DNA of 64,000 nucleotides from Ailurus styani (GCA_002007465.1 LNAC01000110.1:398298-462297); one strand, 5' to 3'. Positions 46,137 through 57,041 are shown, counted from the first letter of the stretch. The notes: generated by a model from the sequence alone, not told the origin. Program-made: numbers and translations.

Positions 46137-48337
46137 CCCCTCCCTAGGTAGACATACTCTGTAGGCAATAAGATATTCCTCAGTTTTTCTTTTTAGAGTC
46201 TCATTCCTGGACCCATGGCCTTCAAGTTTTTCTTCTATACTTAAAAAAAAAAACACACAAAAAAACAGAAGTTCAGCAAAATATTGTTGAATATAGAAGA
46301 CAGGACTCCTATAAATTTGAAACTATACTTTTTCAATGATACTAAAGAAATAATCCTCTACCATATTTGAGAAGAATGGAGCTTGTCCGGCCTAGTGGTC
46401 GTTATGACATTCCACAGCACCCACAGGTTATATGTAGTAAACTTTCTATGCAAAGATTCAGTTTAAGTTTTTGCAGGAAAATTCCTTTTTTTTTTTCCCC
46501 CTTGGCTTTCTTGAAAACTGAAATTCACATTTGTCATCCCCTGGCTCCCAAAACACTATAACTTTGTGTTAGAAGGCAATTTTGTTTTGTTTTGTTTAAA
46601 ATTGAGGCTTAAAATCATACACTATGTCAAAAAAGAAATGAACACTTGAATCAAATATGCAAAAGCCTCTAAACCTGTCTTCTCTGAAAATTCTTCTGTA
46701 ATTCAGGTAGGAATGAAAAGTTGTAGTGGCTGTAGGGTGTTTTCTCTGAGGTCTGAGTAGGAAAGTTATTATGCAATATGAAACATGTGTGAATACGTCA
46801 CCAAATTCCGTTTTACAAGATAGCTACTTTTACTAACAGCCCTGATAGCATTTTTTAGAATCAAGTATATTCATCAATGTATCTAATTTGGGAAAAATAT
46901 TTTTTAGACCTGTCAATTCTTCAGTAAGCTTTAGCTTAAAAGATGTGGAACAGGAAGGATTTTAATCGTGCTGAGTTAATTCATTCTTAAAATATATGTG
47001 GTAGAAGTTATGAGATGCAAAACGACAGCTGGAACTCTGGATTCATTTCATTTACTAAGGAGATGAGATAAGAAGTGTTTAGAGTTCTTTTGCAATTGTT
47101 GTAGAAATACTATAGCAACAGAAATTGTACAACTCTGTATATTTTCAAAACAACAATTTTCTCTCCTCTACATTTTGTAAAGGATGAGCAAAAAAGTGCA
47201 GCCTTTGAGCATCTGGAAGATTGTGTATCTGTATGCCTCTTCTAAGTCATACAATTTAATTCTGTAAAATTTTTAACAATTTAGAAGGAGGTGTTCTTAG
47301 AAAAAGCATAGGGCATTTATTTTTTCATTTAATACAAAATATTGATGAAAGTTAGAAAATTATGAGTGAAAGCATTTGAACACAACATTGTGAAGGCTTT
47401 TTTACAGTCAAATATCATAGTTGGAATTTTGCATTTAAAAAATTTGGTGTTTAATAGTTCCATTTGTCTTTCAAAGTCCAGTACTTACATAACTTTCCAA
47501 GAGTGTTAATATGAGTTAAGAGCCGATCCCAAAAAGAAGTTTCCTAAATTATTTTTATTATCTCTATTTCATTTAAGACTAGAAGGAAAGTAATATTCCC
47601 CTTGAGCCAATCAGCAATGGTTAAAGTGCTTAATGGGAAATGGGAAATCCATTAATCATTAATACTGCGGAGTCCTAAATTCTAATTTCTGCCTTATCTC
47701 TTTGTTATGATCCTATTATTCAGGCCTGAGAGGGGGGATTGATTGAAAGAAGACTTTACAAAATCATCAAGCAGTAGTAAGCAGGATGTGAGGATGTACT
47801 GTGATTTCCCTAGTGTCCTACATTATAGTCCCTTTATTATAATACAGATTGGTATCAAATGTGAGCACGCAGTTGCATCTGATGTTTACGCATTTTGATA
47901 CCATTAGTGCATTAAAAGACACTGTGGTTTGCCCCATCTGGGGGAAGTTAACAATTCAGACAGAAGTTTCATATTACAGATCTTAGGTTGATTACTCTTA
48001 AGGGACCCAGTGAGGGCTGGAGTTTTTATGAAAGATCTGAACTGCCTGGAGTTGAACCTGAAGAGTATTTTCAAAGACTACTGCCATATTTGGCCCTTTA
48101 AACAGACCCTTTTTAAAAGGAAAGGCAATGATAATCATTCATATTTCACTGTAGTGTCAAGTTCAACTGGAGAAAAAAAAATAGCTGATCCTCTATTTCA
48201 GGTATTGTCTCAACAAAGGAGTGCGATTTGTTAAAATCTCGTGTAAAGTAATATTGTACAACGGCTTCATATTACCACATGAGTGACAAAAATATCACAC
48301 CAGTGATAACAAAGTCCTTAAGTGTTTGTTCTTCATT
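46137..48337. other. repeat-poor unique sequence
   Basis: About 2.2 kb with no SINE, LINE, LTR or gene that I recognise. The part 47560-48020 has dense homeodomain-type TAAT/ATTA motifs and mixed base composition (see findings). The 74-codon frame at 48010-48234 is not gene-like. Confidence 0.45.
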
Positions 48338-48352
48338 AAAAATATGGTGATT

Positions 48353-48507
48353 GGGGCGCCTGGGTGGCTCAGTGGGTTAAAGTCTCTGCCTTTGGCTCAG
48401 GTCATGATCTCAGGGTCCTGGGATTGAGCCCCATATGGGGCTCTCTGCTCAGCGGGGAGCCTGCTTCCTCCTCTCTCTCTGCCTGCCTCTCTGCCTACTT
48501 GTGATCT

Positions 48508-48541
<34 letters not shown>

Positions 48542-48563
48542 AAATAAATAAATAAATAAAAAT
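48353..48563 (+). mobile_element. CAN SINE, young mustelid-like, sense
   Basis: A near-intact head 'GGGGCGCCTGGGTGGCTCAG' with 'TGGGTTAAAGTCTCTGCC', 'CCTGGGATTGAGCCCCATATGGGGC', a long (CT)n tract and an (AAAT)n tail. TSD 'AAAAATATGGTGATT' at 48338-48352 and 48564-48578. Part of the tail and the downstream TSD are repeated after the N at 48589. Confidence 0.97.
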
Positions 48564-48605
48564 AAAAATATGGTGATTAAAAATCATANCTGTCTCTCTC
48601 TCTCT

Positions 48606-48650
<45 letters not shown>

Positions 48651-48671
48651 AAATATGGTGATTAAAAATCA
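48515..48671. repeat. duplicated SINE tail around a single N
   Basis: The block '(CT)n-GTTAAATAAAT…AAATATGGTGATTAAAAATCAT' occurs before the N and again after it. The AAAT count differs (about 4 versus about 10 units). It is most simply explained by unmerged overlapping contig ends in a low-complexity tract. Confidence 0.85.
48589..48589. other. assembly gap (single N)
   Basis: Single ambiguous base between the two copies of the SINE tail. Confidence 0.95.
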
Positions 48672-48753
48672 TTAAAAAAATTTCAATACTGAGAAAATAA
48701 ATCCTTTACCCCTCCTTTGAGTATGTGACAAAGTTATGGCATTTCTTCCACTC

Positions 48754-48974
48754 CATTTTTTTTAAAGATTTATTTATTCATTTGAGAGAAAGAGAGAGTA
48801 TGAAAGAGTGCACACCCTGAGGGGGGAGGGGCCAAGGGAGAAGGAGAGATTCCCATGCAGACTCCATGCTGAGAGCAGAGTCCAACACTGGGCTCTATCT
48901 CAGGACCCTGAGGTCATGACCTGAGCCAAAACCAAGAGTTGGATGCCTTACGGACTCCGCCACCTAGGCGCCCC
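48754..48974 (-). mobile_element. CAN SINE, antisense, with TSD
   Basis: 'TTTTTTTTAAAGATTTATTTATTCATTTGAGAG', a GA tract, 'GGGCTCTATCTCAGGACCCTGAGG', and the end 'CACCTAGGCGCCCC'. The TSD 'CATTTCTTCCACTC' is perfect (48740-48753 and 48975-48988). Confidence 0.96.
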
Positions 48975-48988
48975 CATTTCTTCCACTC

Positions 48989-50949
48989 TTAATGTAGCAC
49001 TAGAGAAAAATATACAGAATGTATGATTTTTTATGTTGCATTGGTGCATGCTATTCACTCTCCAATCTAAGGAAGCCTACTACTATATTTTACTTTTAGT
49101 ACTACAACCACAGGGTATTAACTACCACCTCACCATTTTTCTTAATTACTCAGAACTGAAGTATCAATTAAACAGAACATTCATTCGGATCCCACCACTG
49201 TAGATTCATCTTAATACTTACAGCATACATTATTTATTGACTAACTAGCTCTGGAGTGATAAGTGAAGAGCTCCCCAAGGTACCCACGGCAGGCAATATG
49301 GTACAGCAGAAGAAGTTTGGACCTTATGGTAGCTTGGCTTCAATGCCAGTCAAGATCATTATCTCTCAGCTGTGTGAGAAGTAAGGGTTATCACTAATTG
49401 GTAGTCATTTTACCCATCTATTCCACTCTTACTTCCTCAAATCTAATCATAAACTTTCAACCATTCACCACTACCCTCAAGCTCATCATTTGTTCCCCAG
49501 TCTTTGACTCTCAACACATGATAAAGTCCTTATTTAACTGAAAAAGAATGACTTTAAAACCTTTTTCTGGATCTTCTGTTACATCTATAGCTTTTCCCCA
49601 TGCATCTCATAGTAGGGTACATGTGTACATGGAGGTAAGTAGCAGAGTAATGGGTTAACATCTTTCTGGAATATTAGCTTCTTTCCAAATATTTGGCAAA
49701 GATGAGGTTCGAATTAGCGAACTTATAAAAGTTGCAAAAACATGTGCAAATAATACCAGCAAAGTGTGACTTTTCCATGATGGCCAAACTTAAATTTCTT
49801 TCTGGGAGCCTCAGGAGTACAAAGTTTTCACCAGTTGCACTTAATTGAATAATCTGGTTAAAAATATTTTAAATCAGATATTAATTTTAAATGATTACAA
49901 TAGATATAAATTTCTCATATGTCAAAACCATGGGAGTGAGATATGTAACTTTCTTTTTCCCAGAGATATAGATATCCTCTGAAATACACACAATCCCATC
50001 TAGCCCTCAACCCTTATAATTGGGCTTGCTGATATCAATAGGAATGGGAAGAACTCTGATCTGCAAGTCCAGATGGTGGCAGAAGTATAGCATGCATCTT
50101 TAATATCAGGGGATACATTCAAAATCATTAATAACCAATAGGATGCAGGCCTCAAGAGTCAAAGTGTATCCTGGCCACTACAAAGCACCAGCGTGTACAA
50201 GCAGAATATTAGCCTTGGTTTTCACAGCAAACAAGAGAGTCAGCATCATGTAAGTTTCAAGAATGCCAGACACACAGAGACCTCTAGGTGAGGTTTATTA
50301 ATCATGGAACCACAGAAACACAAGTCATAGATAGTATGGTTTTACAGGATTTGTACAACCAAAAATATTCTAGAGACCAAATTGAGCTATCCACTCTATA
50401 GTCACAGCCTCTGAGTCAACTCTCCACACTTAGAGACCCTTGAATAAAGTCAAAGTCATACATGTTACGGCAGGATATACTATTAACACTTAACACAGTA
50501 TATTCTCTAGTCCTTTCCCTCAGCCTTCCAAATCAACATAAGGCAATGTACCTGGGGAAAAACAAGAAAGAGAATTACCTAAACCTTTTCGGCAGAATTG
50601 GATCCTGACTTGTAGCTAACTAACCTTGTAAGGCTCCAGTAAGCCATAAAGTCACTGTGGTCTGATAGAATGAGGTTTATGGGGTCAAGTGCCAAAACGG
50701 AGTACCTGCCAAGGCCAATGGAACAACAAAACTTTCCGGTGACTATTTTCCCAGCTTATTGGTATATACTTGGATGGACATCTTTGGCCACTGGAAGAAT
50801 CCCTACGCTAGTTCACTGACCCTTGATATGAAGACCATTATAGTAGGAAGAGCCAAATGCAAGACATTAGTGTTCCTCAACCCAGGAACGAATACTAACT
50901 TCTACAGTAGAGCTTCAGGCATTGAACCCAATAGATGCCAATTTGTCAC
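48989..50949. other. unassigned sequence
   Basis: No gene. 49295-49385 has weak resemblance to MIR ('TCAGCTGTGTGAGAAG'). A 113-codon plus frame (50759-51100) shows no domain and runs into repeat-like sequence. Confidence 0.4.
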
Positions 50950-51260
50950 TCATGTGACAGTCCCAGTATGGGTGTTCCTGGCTGGCAGCATTCATCTACA
51001 CAGTGGTTCAGAGATCCAAAATCTTTGCCTCTTCAATCTCTGCCATTCCCTAGAGCACTGCTGTCCTCTACATCTACAGGGATGTATCAGAGAAGATTAA
51101 AAAAAAATTGTAAAAGATGCACAAGACTTTAAATGTCTGGGCCTGAAATGGTAGTAACTGTTTCTACCTACATTTCATGAGGTAGAACCCAGTCATATGG
51201 TCACACTTCACTAGAAGGAAAGTTACTAGGTATAGCCTAGAAATAATTTCAAGAAGAATA
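50950..51260 (+). repeat. old interspersed repeat (family not assigned)
   Basis: 'CCCAGTCATATGGTCACACTTCACTAGAAGGAAAGTTACTAGGTATAGCC' and 'TTTGGTGAATAGTCGGCAGTCTGCCACA' have the order of a common old mammalian repeat. The two other copies of a similar-looking old family in this window are at 5451 and 26590. Boundaries are uncertain. Confidence 0.4.
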
Positions 51261-51265
51261 AAAGA

Positions 51266-51790
51266 ATGATGAGTTTGGTGAATAGTCGGCAGTCTGCCAC
51301 ATGGAAGAATCTGAGAGATTTATGTCATGTCAATCACTTAAGAGATGCACTTCTTCCTAAATCTGCATCTGTAGATTCACCAGCAATTCCTTTCAACTGG
51401 AAGATTGAGGATGAAAAACTGGTTTGGTTTTCAGATGGTTCTCGATTTTCCTCTCCAACAGCTAGTATAGACTACTACTGAATTACAGTCCTATTTGTTT
51501 ATGGCCCTAAAAGACAAGGGAGAAAGACAGTCCTTCCAACAGATGATATTTTGAATTACACCTCTCCTTATCTGCTATTTCTTTAAAGAAAGATAATCTG
51601 AGATGTTTCCATACTGATTCACAGGCACTGGTAATGGTTTGCCCAAATGGAGCTCTGGGAATTGACCAAGGCCAATAATATTTAGGTCCCATGTGAATGT
51701 TACCAGACAGCTACAACTATTAAAGACATGTTTGGGAAAACAACAATGAGAACAACAACACGTACAAAGGGTTGTGCAGGGAAGACATAA
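51266..51790 (+). pseudogene. possible ERV pol fragment (RNase H-like)
   Basis: The plus frame 51266-51481 ends with a segment containing 'WFSDGS', which resembles the 'WFTDGS' motif at the first catalytic aspartate of retroviral RNase H. About 130 bp downstream another frame reads 'HTDSQA', resembling the 'YTDSxA' motif of the same domain. Stops (for example the one at 51479-51481) and frameshifts separate them. No LTR, PBS or other pol motif is evident nearby. If real, it is a decayed scrap unrelated to the provirus at 54.7 kb. Motif-only evidence, so tentative. Confidence 0.35.
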
Positions 51791-51995
51791 ACAGCTGGTA
51801 AGACTTTATGAGTAGCTGCAGAAACAAGGCTGACATAAAATCCATAGACTCTAGACCTGAGCTAAATGGACTAAAGGGTTATCTTTCAGTTCATCTACTC
51901 CACGGTGCTCTAAGTACATTCTGTTTGAGATAGATTTGCTATGTCAGCTGAGGGTATTTAAAATTTTTCATATATGGAGGAAAACAGGTGTAGGG

Positions 51996-52026
<31 letters not shown>

Positions 52027-53559
52027 CTGGTAGACTACTGTTAGAATCTGGAGGGTATCTGTTGTTTTCCCTATATTGAGAACACTCATGTCATTTTTAT
52101 AGTTAATTTAAAAAACCTACTTTGAGAAACTGTTTCCCATTCAAAGTACTCACTGAAGTGTAGGAATAACCCAGTCCATGCCAATTAGATATCTGTCCTT
52201 GGAATTGGAATGTGAGGCAGGGATAGACAAGAATGAGACAGACAAGAGTGCCAGGAGAGGTAATAAAAGATAGCCCTATATCTCTGGCTACTGGGACCCC
52301 CAGCAGCCCCCACTCTTACCCTTCCTGACTGGTTTTTTGGTACATCCTTTGGTGAAATAACTAATATAATATTTTTTTCAATAAATGATCTGCTTTTGTT
52401 TAAGGGGTCAGAACTGAATTCTCTTCTTGGAATTATATACAACAGGCATAATATTGTGAATCTATAGAAGTAGACTGAATTCCAGTAGACTGGAATTTTT
52501 TTTTAATTAGTTGTGCTCTTACAAATGAGGTCATATAGGGAATCCAAATGCATCTATTACTTCTATAATGACTTTAATGTATTCCTAAAAATAATGCTAA
52601 GTGGAAAGCTGTTAAATAGGGAAGTGTCCATATTGATCTAATAAACTGACATGTTCTCAGATAAGACATCAATTTAAAAAACATGTTCATAACAATCAAT
52701 TTGAAACTGAATACTATTTTCAAATATAAAGTAAAATAATGAAGTTTTATTATATTTTCAAAGGAGAAAGACTTATGATGGCTAGAGGAGGAAGAGTGAA
52801 GTATCATTCTTTGAAGGGTGGTAGGAAGTCAAACGCTTGAATACTGGGCAGGCATTCAATATCAAAATTATACGGCTTGACAACTCTCTTTCCCTCGAGA
52901 CTTAAATTCTTAAATAAATCTTAAATAAATCTTGAGACTTAAATTCTAAAATAACTACCTGATATGGGAGGCTTTGACATAAATAGAAAAGACTAGAGTC
53001 TTTGGGTAGAAAACTATGTGCTTTAAAGCATGAGGCAACAGTTTACATACACAAGAAGGAGAAGTAGTAAAGAGAATACAGCTTTATTCCTCTTGCTTGG
53101 CATCCACAGGCAAAACAACACATCTGGGTTCATCCAAACTTAGCATGCATTTCAAATGTGTTCCATGTAATATTCTTTGGCTAGAAACTATTGTATAAAG
53201 TAAATTTGTAAGTGTGCCTTTGCTTGAAACAGTAATGTTGAAAATACAACTTTGTTTAGTAAGCCTATTTAGTGGACTTTAAGGGGAAAAGTCATTATAC
53301 TGGGAAAAAAGGAGTCATTGTCTAAACAGTGGTATAAATTATTAAGAATTGTGGTGGTAAAAATCTTTAAGGGAAGAGTAACATGTAAAATTAGACTGTA
53401 TACAAAATCAGTAAAAGCCAAACCAGGGAGGTAGTGGTGAGTTGTAACTTTTTCTCCCTTCTCTCAGTTGCCACCATAGGCAACCACTTCCAACATTTTG
53501 GCCAACTTGGCTTCTCAACTTTTTAAGCTATGATTTCTTTTCCCAATTCCCAGCATCCA
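51791..53559. other. unassigned sequence with a GT microsatellite
   Basis: 51993-52023 is a (GT)n run of about 15 units. A short direct repeat ('GAGACTTAAATTCT', 'AAATAAATCTT') occurs at 52897-52950. No gene recognised. Confidence 0.45.
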
Positions 53560-53960
53560 CCACATCGACTGTCCAACTTGCTGATTCTTGAAAATGTTAT
53601 GAACTTTCAGGCCTTCAAGGAATTGTTTATATTTCTCCTTTTGCTAAATACCTTCACTTTTTCCTTAGAGTTTAAGAAAACCCTACTCATGGTCAATTCC
53701 CAGCATATATGTCACCATCCCAAACCCCACCTAAAGCAAAAATAAATACTTTGTCATGTATATTCTCAAAGCATCCGATTATACTTCCATTCTAGTACTT
53801 ATCACATTTCATTATAATTAGTTGTTTATAAGACTAATTCCTTTGTAAGGTCTTCAGAGAGAGGAATTCTGCCTTATTTGTTTTTGTATGCTCTGTATCT
53901 ATCTCAGTGTCTTGTTCATCAAAAAGATGATCAACACACACATATTCAATCTTTGGTCAT
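53560..53960 (-). repeat. L2-like, antisense
   Basis: 'CCATTCTAGTACTTATCACATTTCATTATAATTAG', 'TTGTTTATAAGACTAATTCC' and 'GTATGCTCTGTATCTATCTCAGTGTCTTG' follow the antisense L2 3' end. Weakly preserved. Confidence 0.5.
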
Positions 53961-54424
53961 GGAAATAGGACAAGAGTTTTAAGAAGTATTTGGTGGTTAC
54001 AGGAGAAGATGAAAGAATTTAAAGTCCAGGTGGTTCAAAAAGTTCATGTTTTGAGAATGCTCTCCACCACCCAAACATGTAACAATTAAGATTAAGTACA
54101 AAAGAGATAAATTTAAGAGACAACCATGTTCAAAAAAGATAATAGAACAACAACAAAAGAAAACTCAGTGTGCTAAGTGGAGCTGAAGACACAGACCTCC
54201 TCCGCTTCAGAGGGTCAGCAAGTACTGATGACTAGTTGAGATTATGCATAATATTATAAACTCTCTGCATGAGGAGAGAGAGTGGAGCCTAAAACGCTCA
54301 TTTAGTGCTGCTGGGAACATATAAACTGGAACAATGGCACAAAAAATAATAAAATACACCTGTGATCCAACTATTTCATTTTTGTGCATATATGCTACAA
54401 AACCTTGCCCAGGTACACAGAGAT
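53961..54424. other. unassigned sequence
   Basis: No gene or named repeat recognised before the MIR that precedes the provirus. Confidence 0.4.
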
Positions 54425-54690
54425 TTGTCCCAGTAGTTAAGTGTACCTGCTCTGGAAATAGACTTTTGGGCTCAAATCCTCGCTCTGTTACCTTCGGTCA
54501 TGTAACCACGGACAATTACTTGATCTCTCTTTGCCTGGGTTTCCTTGTCTCAAACAATGGAAATAATAGGAAGACCCATACCTTGGGGATCATTGTGAGG
54601 ATAAAAATGTGTTAACCATTTGTACAACCCTTAGTATAATGCCTGGCACATAATAAGGACTCAAATTTTAGCCATTGTCATTATTATGGC
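54425..54690 (+). repeat. MIR SINE
   Basis: Almost full-length sense MIR: 'CTGCTCTGGAAATAGACTTTTGGGCTCAAATCC', 'GGACAATTACTTGATCTCTC', 'GGATCATTGTGAGGATAAAAATG', and 'AATGCCTGGCACATAATAAGGACTCAA'. It forms the host sequence just left of the ERV. Confidence 0.88.
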
Positions 54691-54701
54691 AGCTGTAATT
54701 C

Positions 54702-55073
54702 TGTTAAGGCATCAGGCCCAAAAGTGAACAGTTTATGCTAAACCCCAAACTGAGACTTAATTATAAGTTTAACTCTACCAGAAATGAAATCTTAAGCCAG
54801 TCAATCAGGAATCACCTCATCAGCACTAACTAGGTAATCTGTCTGATTGACCCCCACCATCCCCTAAAGGAACGCCACCATGCAATCACCAACCTGGATT
54901 TTTGCCTCTTGTCACTTCCTTGCTCCTGCTCCTATCTGCCTACAAGTCTTGCATTTTGTCCATTTCTCTGGAGCTTCCGTCTGTCCGCTAGGTTGGATGC
55001 TGCTTGGCTCGAAATCATTTTTGCTCAAATAAGCTCTTAAAAAATTTAATACATCTCGGTTTGGCTTTTAACA
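54702..55073 (+). repeat. 5' LTR of the ERV
   Basis: It aligns by eye with 60249-60587 along its length: 'AGAAATG(A/G)AATCTTAA', 'GTCAATCAGGAATCA', 'TTGCTCAAATAA(G/A)CTCTTAAAAA', and the terminal 'CTTTTAACA'. A poly-A-signal-like 'AAATAAG' replaces the 3' copy's AATAAA. The exact 5' edge is uncertain, with 54697-54726 possible. No clear tRNA primer-binding site starting TGG follows it; the sequence after the LTR is 'ACCCCGGCTTCAGAAGG'. Confidence 0.85.
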
Positions 55074-55279
55074 ACCCCGGCTTCAGAAGGGGAAACTGAA
55101 AGACACCCCCAGGGACCCCCGGAGCAATAAGCAACCAGACGAACGCACCTGTTGTGTCCCTGCGCTCACTGGTTTCTCCCAACCTTTGGAGGCCCTGGAG
55201 GAGGTCCTTCTCAGATCCTGACTTTGCAGCTTTTGCATTAGGAGATTTTAGACTTTATTTGAGCACTTCATTTTCCGGG

Positions 55280-56160
55280 CTGGGTTTAAAAACTGGCAGG
55301 AGTCCGACTGGGTCTGACTTGAAAACAGGACTGGGTCAGGGAAGCACTGGGTCTGATTCGGAAAGCAGACGGAATCTGCGGTCACACTGGAGCCAGGCCG
55401 GAAACCGGACCGAATCTGAGGAAGCTCTGGGTCCGATTCGGAAAGCAGACGGAATCTGCGGTCACACTGGAGCCAGGCCGGAAACCGGACCGAATCTGAG
55501 GAAGCTCTGGGTCCGATTCGGAAAGCAGACGGAATCTGCGGTCACACTGGAGCCAGGCCAGAAACCGGACCGAATCTGAGGAAGCTCTGGGTCTGGGCCG
55601 GAAGCCGGACGGAATCTGCGGTCACACTGGGTCCAGGCCGGAAACTGGACCGAATCTGAGGAAGCTCTGGGTCCGATTCGGAAAGCAGACGGAATCTGCG
55701 GTCACACTGGAGCCAGGCCGGAAACCGGACCGAATCTGAGGAAGCTCTGGGTCCGATTCGGAAAGCAGACGGAATCTGCGGTCACACTGGAGCCAGGCCG
55801 GAAACCGGACCGAATCTGAGGAAGCTCTGGGTCCGATTCGGAAAGCAGACGGAATCTGCGGTCACACTGGAGCCAGGCCGGAAACCGGACCGAATCTGAG
55901 GAAGCTCTGGGTCCGATTCGGAAAGCAGACGGAATCTGCGGTCACACTGGAGCCAGGCCAGAAACCGGACCGAATCTGAGGAAGCTCTGGGTCTGGGCCG
56001 GAAGCCGGATGGAATCTGCGGTCACACTGGGTCCAGGCTGGAAACCGGACCCAATCTACAGTCACACTGGGGCCGGGCCGGAAACGGGACCGAATCTGCG
56101 GTCACGCTGGGTCTGGGCCGGAAACGTGACTGAATCTGAGGACGGTCTGGGTCTGACTTG
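55280..56160 (+). repeat. 40/80-bp CpG-rich minisatellite in the ERV leader
   Basis: Nine 80-bp units start at 55341, 55421, 55501, 55581, 55661, 55741, 55821, 55901 and 55981. Each has an A half ('GAAGCTCTGGGTCCGATTCG' plus 20 bp) and a related B half ('GTCACACTGGAGCCAGGCCG' plus 20 bp). Single 40-bp halves follow at 56061, 56101 and 56141, and degenerate ones precede. Marker variants recur exactly 400 bp apart. As 80 is not a multiple of 3, any reading frame shifts from unit to unit, so the 141-codon frame at 55154-55579 and the minus frames here are not genes. Confidence 0.97.
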
Positions 56161-56451
56161 AGCTGAAGTGGGTCCAGTGCGAGACATTGGGTGAATAAAA
56201 TTTTATTTTGAGGCTGAACAAGTAGGTTGTGGCCACTGCGGAGAACTTTTAACATTGATTAAGCGTATCCATTTACAAAGTGCTGTAGAGAAAAACAGGT
56301 CTCAACCAATCCCTAACTCCAAAAGGTAGCGGAAAAATTGTTTTTCCTCCTGTACAGTTTTTGGGGACCAGGGTGAGATCCACGGGGACGCCCTGCTGAC
56401 TCCAGAGCCTACAGCCAGGATACTAGGAAAACTGGCAGAAACCGGCAAAAG

Positions 56452-56519
56452 GTGAGCATTCTCACCAGAGTCAGCTCTCACCGATCTCCACCAGTGGGGC
56501 CCCGTCAAGAGAGGGAGGT
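56452..56519 (+). promoter_or_regulatory. two candidate splice donors in the ERV leader
   Basis: 'AAAAG|GTGAGC' (GT at 56452) and 'GGGAG|GTAAGA' (GT at 56518) both fit the mammalian donor consensus. They lie between the tandem array and the place where gag would begin, the usual position of the retroviral major splice donor. Function is inferred from sequence only. Confidence 0.45.
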
Positions 56520-57017
56520 AAGATTTCCCATTGTCCCTTCCTTTCAGATTGGCAGGCAAAAATATTTGTAAGGATTAGATCTTAGAATTGTGACTCGTGG
56601 ATTGGGTTCTTTTGGAGGCTGATTTCTTTCCCTCCCAGGGACAGCTATTGCCTTCTCGTTGGTCTCAACTCTGCGTCCTGAGAACTTGACGTGGCTTTCC
56701 GCCTGACTAGATCATGCGGGTTTTTGTATGCAGACAGTTCAACCATCACGTTGCGGGGGTGGGTGGGTGGCGGCAGATGTGGCTGGACAGAAATGCTTGT
56801 TGCGTTCTCTTTGTGAATAGGGTGCTCCCGACTGTTGCCAGCTCTCAGGGCAGTTCTCCAAGTATTTTGGTTCTCTTTGGGAACCACTCTGGATCTTGGG
56901 AGGGAAGTATCTTCTGCACCTCTTTGGGAATGCCTCATGTGTCCATCGTATTGTTCAATACTGCCAGGAATATTGGCTTTTGGCTAGATCGAAGCCTAAC
57001 AATATATTAAAATGAAT

Positions 57018-57041
57018 CTTTTTTCTTTTTTTTTTTTTTTT
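57018..57041 (+). repeat. poly-T tract
   Basis: An interrupted T run of about 24 bases inside the ERV. It may be the trace of a small reverse-oriented insertion, but no element body follows. Confidence 0.8.

Noticed and set aside
45932..46256. Lysine-rich minus-strand frames near 46.1 kb
   Set aside because: They translate a poly-T/poly-A low-complexity tract.
55074..55091. Search for a tRNA primer-binding site after the 5' LTR
   Set aside because: The sequence following the LTR does not start with TGG and matches no tRNA 3' end that I can recognise, so no PBS is called.
55154..55579. 141-codon plus-strand frame through the leader array
   Set aside because: The period of 80 is not a multiple of three, so the frame reads successive units differently. 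It starts in ERV leader and ends inside the array. A repeat by-product.
55341..56160. Array considered as a CRISPR-like or centromeric satellite
   Set aside because: Units are contiguous without unique spacers, and the array lies within a provirus between LTR and leader. It is far too short for a centromeric satellite.
55862..56255. Minus-strand frames across the array
   Set aside because: Proline/aspartate-rich translations of the same tandem repeat. No promoter, and the frame shifts with each unit.
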